Of a stretch of DNA of 8,127 nt, positions 6,571 to 8,127 are shown in pieces. The translations under genes and the position numbers were made by a program. How positions within the stretch are numbered: position 1 is the first letter of the stretch; every line of letters starts with the position of its first letter. The stretch lies in contig JAXDBV010000156.1 in assembly GCA_034678415.1 (NCBI GenBank), positions 1 through 8,127 on the forward strand, given 5' to 3'. The stretch is from JAXDBV01 sp034678415. Its GTDB lineage: Bacteria > Bacteroidota > Bacteroidia > Bacteroidales > VadinHA17. The notes under the pieces are model-generated. The model ran no database searches. It was given only the letters and a program-made list of their open reading frames with translations, and was not told the DNA's origin.

Positions 6571-7494
6571 TCATGCACTAACCCATCTATAGCCGCAGCC
6601 CTGGTTCATATGGATAAATTCTATCTCCGGGAAATTTTTTTTAAGGAACAGGTTCAACAGCCGCATCCCGTTTTCTTCGGATGTCCCGTGGTTTATAACG
6701 ACAAGGGGATGTCCGGAATCTTCAGCATATGTTGTATGGATCCATGTACGGATGGTATCATCGACGGCGATAACAAGGTCGGGTTCCAGTTCATAATAAT
6801 CCCGCGGATCACAAATACATCCGGAGCCTAATCCTACTGACGAAACTCTTCTTTCAGGATCACCGTAGAATGCCACGCCGGGTTGGTTTAAATCCTTCAG
6901 CCCGGAGGCGATAATGCCGGCAATATTCAGGGCTGAGTTTTCTTCTATCCGGTATACATTGTAATAATTCTTTGACCTGATTATATCTTCGTTCCTGAAC
7001 CCCAGCTTTTGCCCCAGGGCAAAGGGAATACCGAAGTCCTTCACAATATCCAGTACATCATGGCACCGGATGATTACCAGTTCGTTATCCTCTATCCACT
7101 TTTTTTTCTTCTCTAAAATATCAAGATAGGGAGCAAAAAATATCTCCAGGGCTTTTTGTTTTTCCGGGGGCAGTTGTCCGCCGGTTAGCGGGTCAGGTTC
7201 CCAGTATTCATAGAATGTAGATTCGTGTACAACCATGACATTTATTCCCTGTGCCACGGCTTGTTTCAGGGTTTCAAAATACGGCATCCATGCAGTGCCC
7301 ACCTTCCTTATCTTTGTTTCCGGGTTGCCAATTATAATATGATCGAGCGATGGTTCTTTCACAATGTATATTGTTCGCAGGAACCTGTTCAGGTCACCGG
7401 CCGTGGATATTCCTTTGGGTAAGAATGCGTGCGGATGAATGGCGAATGACATCGAACCGAGACCTGCAGTAAAAACAAAATCACGTCTTTTCAT
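6571..7494 (-). CDS. NIF3/DUF34-like putative dinuclear-metal protein with Tat-like export signal
   Basis: From the ATG at 7494 the product has 307 residues and starts MKRRDFVFTAG, a twin-arginine-like signal (RRxF followed by a hydrophobic stretch). A longer frame opens at 7557, but its extra 21 residues are translated from a GC-rich hairpin, so I chose the internal start. The body matches the NIF3-like fold, whose members hold two metals. Compared with E. coli YbgI (H63, H64, D101, H215, E219), candidates here are H90 and E91 (VVHEST), D149 (HDVLD), H269 and E273 (INHGTSEENG, same four-residue spacing). The second histidine is therefore replaced by glutamate. The biochemical role of this family is unsettled. 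An exported form beside envelope hydrolases suggests an enzyme or metal-binding role in the periplasm. The leader has no clear ribosome site. Confidence 0.75.
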   Translation of the reverse strand: MKRRDFVFTAGLGSMSFAIHPHAFLPKGISTAGDLNRFLRTIYIVKEPSLDHIIIGNPETKIRKVGTAWMPYFETLKQAVAQGINVMVVHESTFYEYWEPDPLTGGQLPPEKQKALEIFFAPYLDILEKKKKWIEDNELVIIRCHDVLDIVKDFGIPFALGQKLGFRNEDIIRSKNYYNVYRIEENSALNIAGIIASGLKDLNQPGVAFYGDPERRVSSVGLGSGCICDPRDYYELEPDLVIAVDDTIRTWIHTTYAEDSGHPLVVINHGTSEENGMRLLNLFLKKNFPEIEFIHMNQGCGYRWVSA

Positions 7495-7531
7495 CAGTAT
7501 ATAATTATAATTTAAATGGTCTGATAGCCTG

Positions 7532-7547
7532 CCCCGCTCAAGCGGGG
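7532..7547. repeat. GC-rich perfect hairpin CCCCGCT-CA-AGCGGGG
   Basis: A 7-base perfect inverted repeat with a 2-base centre stands out in an AT-rich spacer. It lies 38 bases upstream of the NIF3-like start and abuts one arm of the larger inverted repeat. No T-run follows on either strand, so it does not look like an intrinsic terminator. It may be a REP-like dispersed palindrome or a leader RNA hairpin. Confidence 0.5.
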
Positions 7548-7548
7548 G

Positions 7549-7606
7549 AACCCACATGTTTGAAAATTATATAGATACGTGTTTGTGCATGCAATACATG
7601 TGGGTT
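7549..7606. repeat. 11-base perfect inverted repeat with 36-base loop
   Basis: AACCCACATGT (7549-7559) is the exact reverse complement of ACATGTGGGTT (7596-7606). The loop contains a small palindrome, TGCATGCA (7586-7593). With the adjacent GC hairpin this makes a structured block of about 75 bases in the spacer between the M28 and NIF3-like genes. It could be a short non-autonomous repeat element, a folded 3' end of the peptidase mRNA, or a 5' leader structure of the NIF3-like gene. Confidence 0.55.
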
Positions 7607-7684
7607 TCATATTCGTTATTTTAAATGATACAAATACAGTTGGTTAATATTTCACATTATTACCGGTCCTCATCATGTATAATG

Positions 7685-8127
7685 TTACCTTATCGGTTTC
7701 CGGGGAAGAGGCTGTTTTCTCCACGATGCCTGCCAGGCCAGCGATGCCATGATCACCGCATTATGTTTCAGATCATTGAGAATGAGTCGCTCATAGGTAT
7801 CCATTATGGTGCTGAAACCCCTGCCGAATTCCCCCTGATCCTGTATGAAAGTGAAAGCCGGAAGGTTCACCTCATCGAATGAGATATGGTCTGTGTTCCA
7901 GAAGTTTCGTATGGACAAGGTGGAGCACCCCATATCTTCAAACGGTTTTAACCATTCTTCAAACACCGGTCTTACTTCCTCGTTTCCTTGCAGATATATC
8001 CCCCTGAACCTACCGGTGAGGTGATCGGCATTAAAATACACCATGAAGCTGTCATAACCCGGTTTGTGCTCCTTCGTCAGCGGATCCGCGAGGTACTTTC
8101 GTGCATAAGCCCGTGATCCTGTCAACC
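7685..8127 (-). CDS. M28-family (carboxypeptidase-Q-like) metallopeptidase, C-terminal part, last metal-binding His replaced
   Basis: About 147 C-terminal residues are visible and the frame is open to the right edge. The first visible Leu codon (TTG, 8125) is internal. LTGSRAYARKYL matches the segment after the EExGLxGS motif of M28 peptidases. FNADHLTGRFRGIYLQGN, NTDHISFDEVNLPAFTFIQD and the terminal PRKP are typical of the Bacteroidota carboxypeptidase-Q-like group: exported di-zinc exopeptidases cleaving N-terminal residues or dipeptides. The aspartate in NAD (visible residue 34) fits a metal ligand. Where relatives have THHTNMDTYDR, this protein reads GFSTIMDTYER (visible residues 103-113), so the expected zinc-binding histidine is absent. 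The DNA is in frame there, so this is substitution and not a frameshift. The other ligands lie outside the window. It ends 190 bases before the NIF3-like gene; a shared transcript is possible but not shown. Confidence 0.88.
   Translation of the reverse strand, partial: LTGSRAYARKYLADPLTKEHKPGYDSFMVYFNADHLTGRFRGIYLQGNEEVRPVFEEWLKPFEDMGCSTLSIRNFWNTDHISFDEVNLPAFTFIQDQGEFGRGFSTIMDTYERLILNDLKHNAVIMASLAWQASWRKQPLPRKPIR

Noticed and set aside
7532..7547. Rho-independent terminator at the GC-rich hairpin
   Set aside because: No T-run follows the stem on either strand, and the hairpin has a 2-base loop, so the required features are missing.
7495..7557. N-terminal extension of the NIF3-like protein starting at 7557
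   Set aside because: The extra 21 residues come from an inverted repeat and GC hairpin and would bury the Tat-like signal MKRRDF internally.
1..8127. CRISPR array, tRNA or rRNA, insertion sequence, or defence system
   Set aside because: No regularly spaced direct repeats, tRNA-like folds, rRNA-like sequence, transposase motifs or known defence domains were recognised on either strand.

Overview
All genes that I can support in this window lie on the minus strand, so transcription runs from high to low coordinates. The source is most likely a member of the Bacteroidota. Most starts have little or no Shine-Dalgarno sequence. One intergenic region carries a match to the Bacteroidota-type promoter (a TTTG-like -33 box, 20 bases, then a TAnnTTTG-like -7 box). 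The gene content is also typical: lipoprotein glycosidases including a DUF1680/GH127 enzyme, a carboxypeptidase-Q-like M28 peptidase ending in PRKP, and a divergent NagB-like protein.

In transcription order the window holds: (1) the 3' part of an M28-type metallopeptidase (8127-7685); (2) a 190-base spacer with two inverted repeats; (3) an exported NIF3/DUF34-like putative metal protein (7494-6571); (4) a 337-base stretch with only a small, apparently frame-damaged secreted ORF and a 13-codon mini-ORF; (5) a large GH127-type (beta-L-arabinofuranosidase-like) lipoprotein (6233-3771); (6) a 312-base regulatory region with a terminator-like hairpin, a promoter match, dyads, a repeated motif and a 15-codon leader ORF; (7) a clan GH-D (GH36-like, alpha-galactosidase-type) putative lipoprotein (3458-1200); (8) a NagB-like sugar-phosphate isomerase/deaminase homologue (1095-205); and (9) the first 69 codons of a probable PfkB-like sugar kinase, overlapping gene 8 by 4 bases and running off the left edge.

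The likely biology is saccharification of a complex plant or microbial glycan. Two envelope glycosidases would release arabinofuranose and alpha-linked galactose or a related sugar. The NagB-like protein and the kinase-like protein may then handle a sugar or sugar phosphate in the cytoplasm. No SusC/SusD pair, transporter or regulator gene is visible, so a polysaccharide utilisation locus can be suspected but not shown. I see no clear defence system, CRISPR array, insertion sequence, tRNA or rRNA. The most interesting points are substitutions at expected active-site positions in the M28, NagB-like and GH127 proteins, and the layered regulatory region in front of the GH36-like gene.
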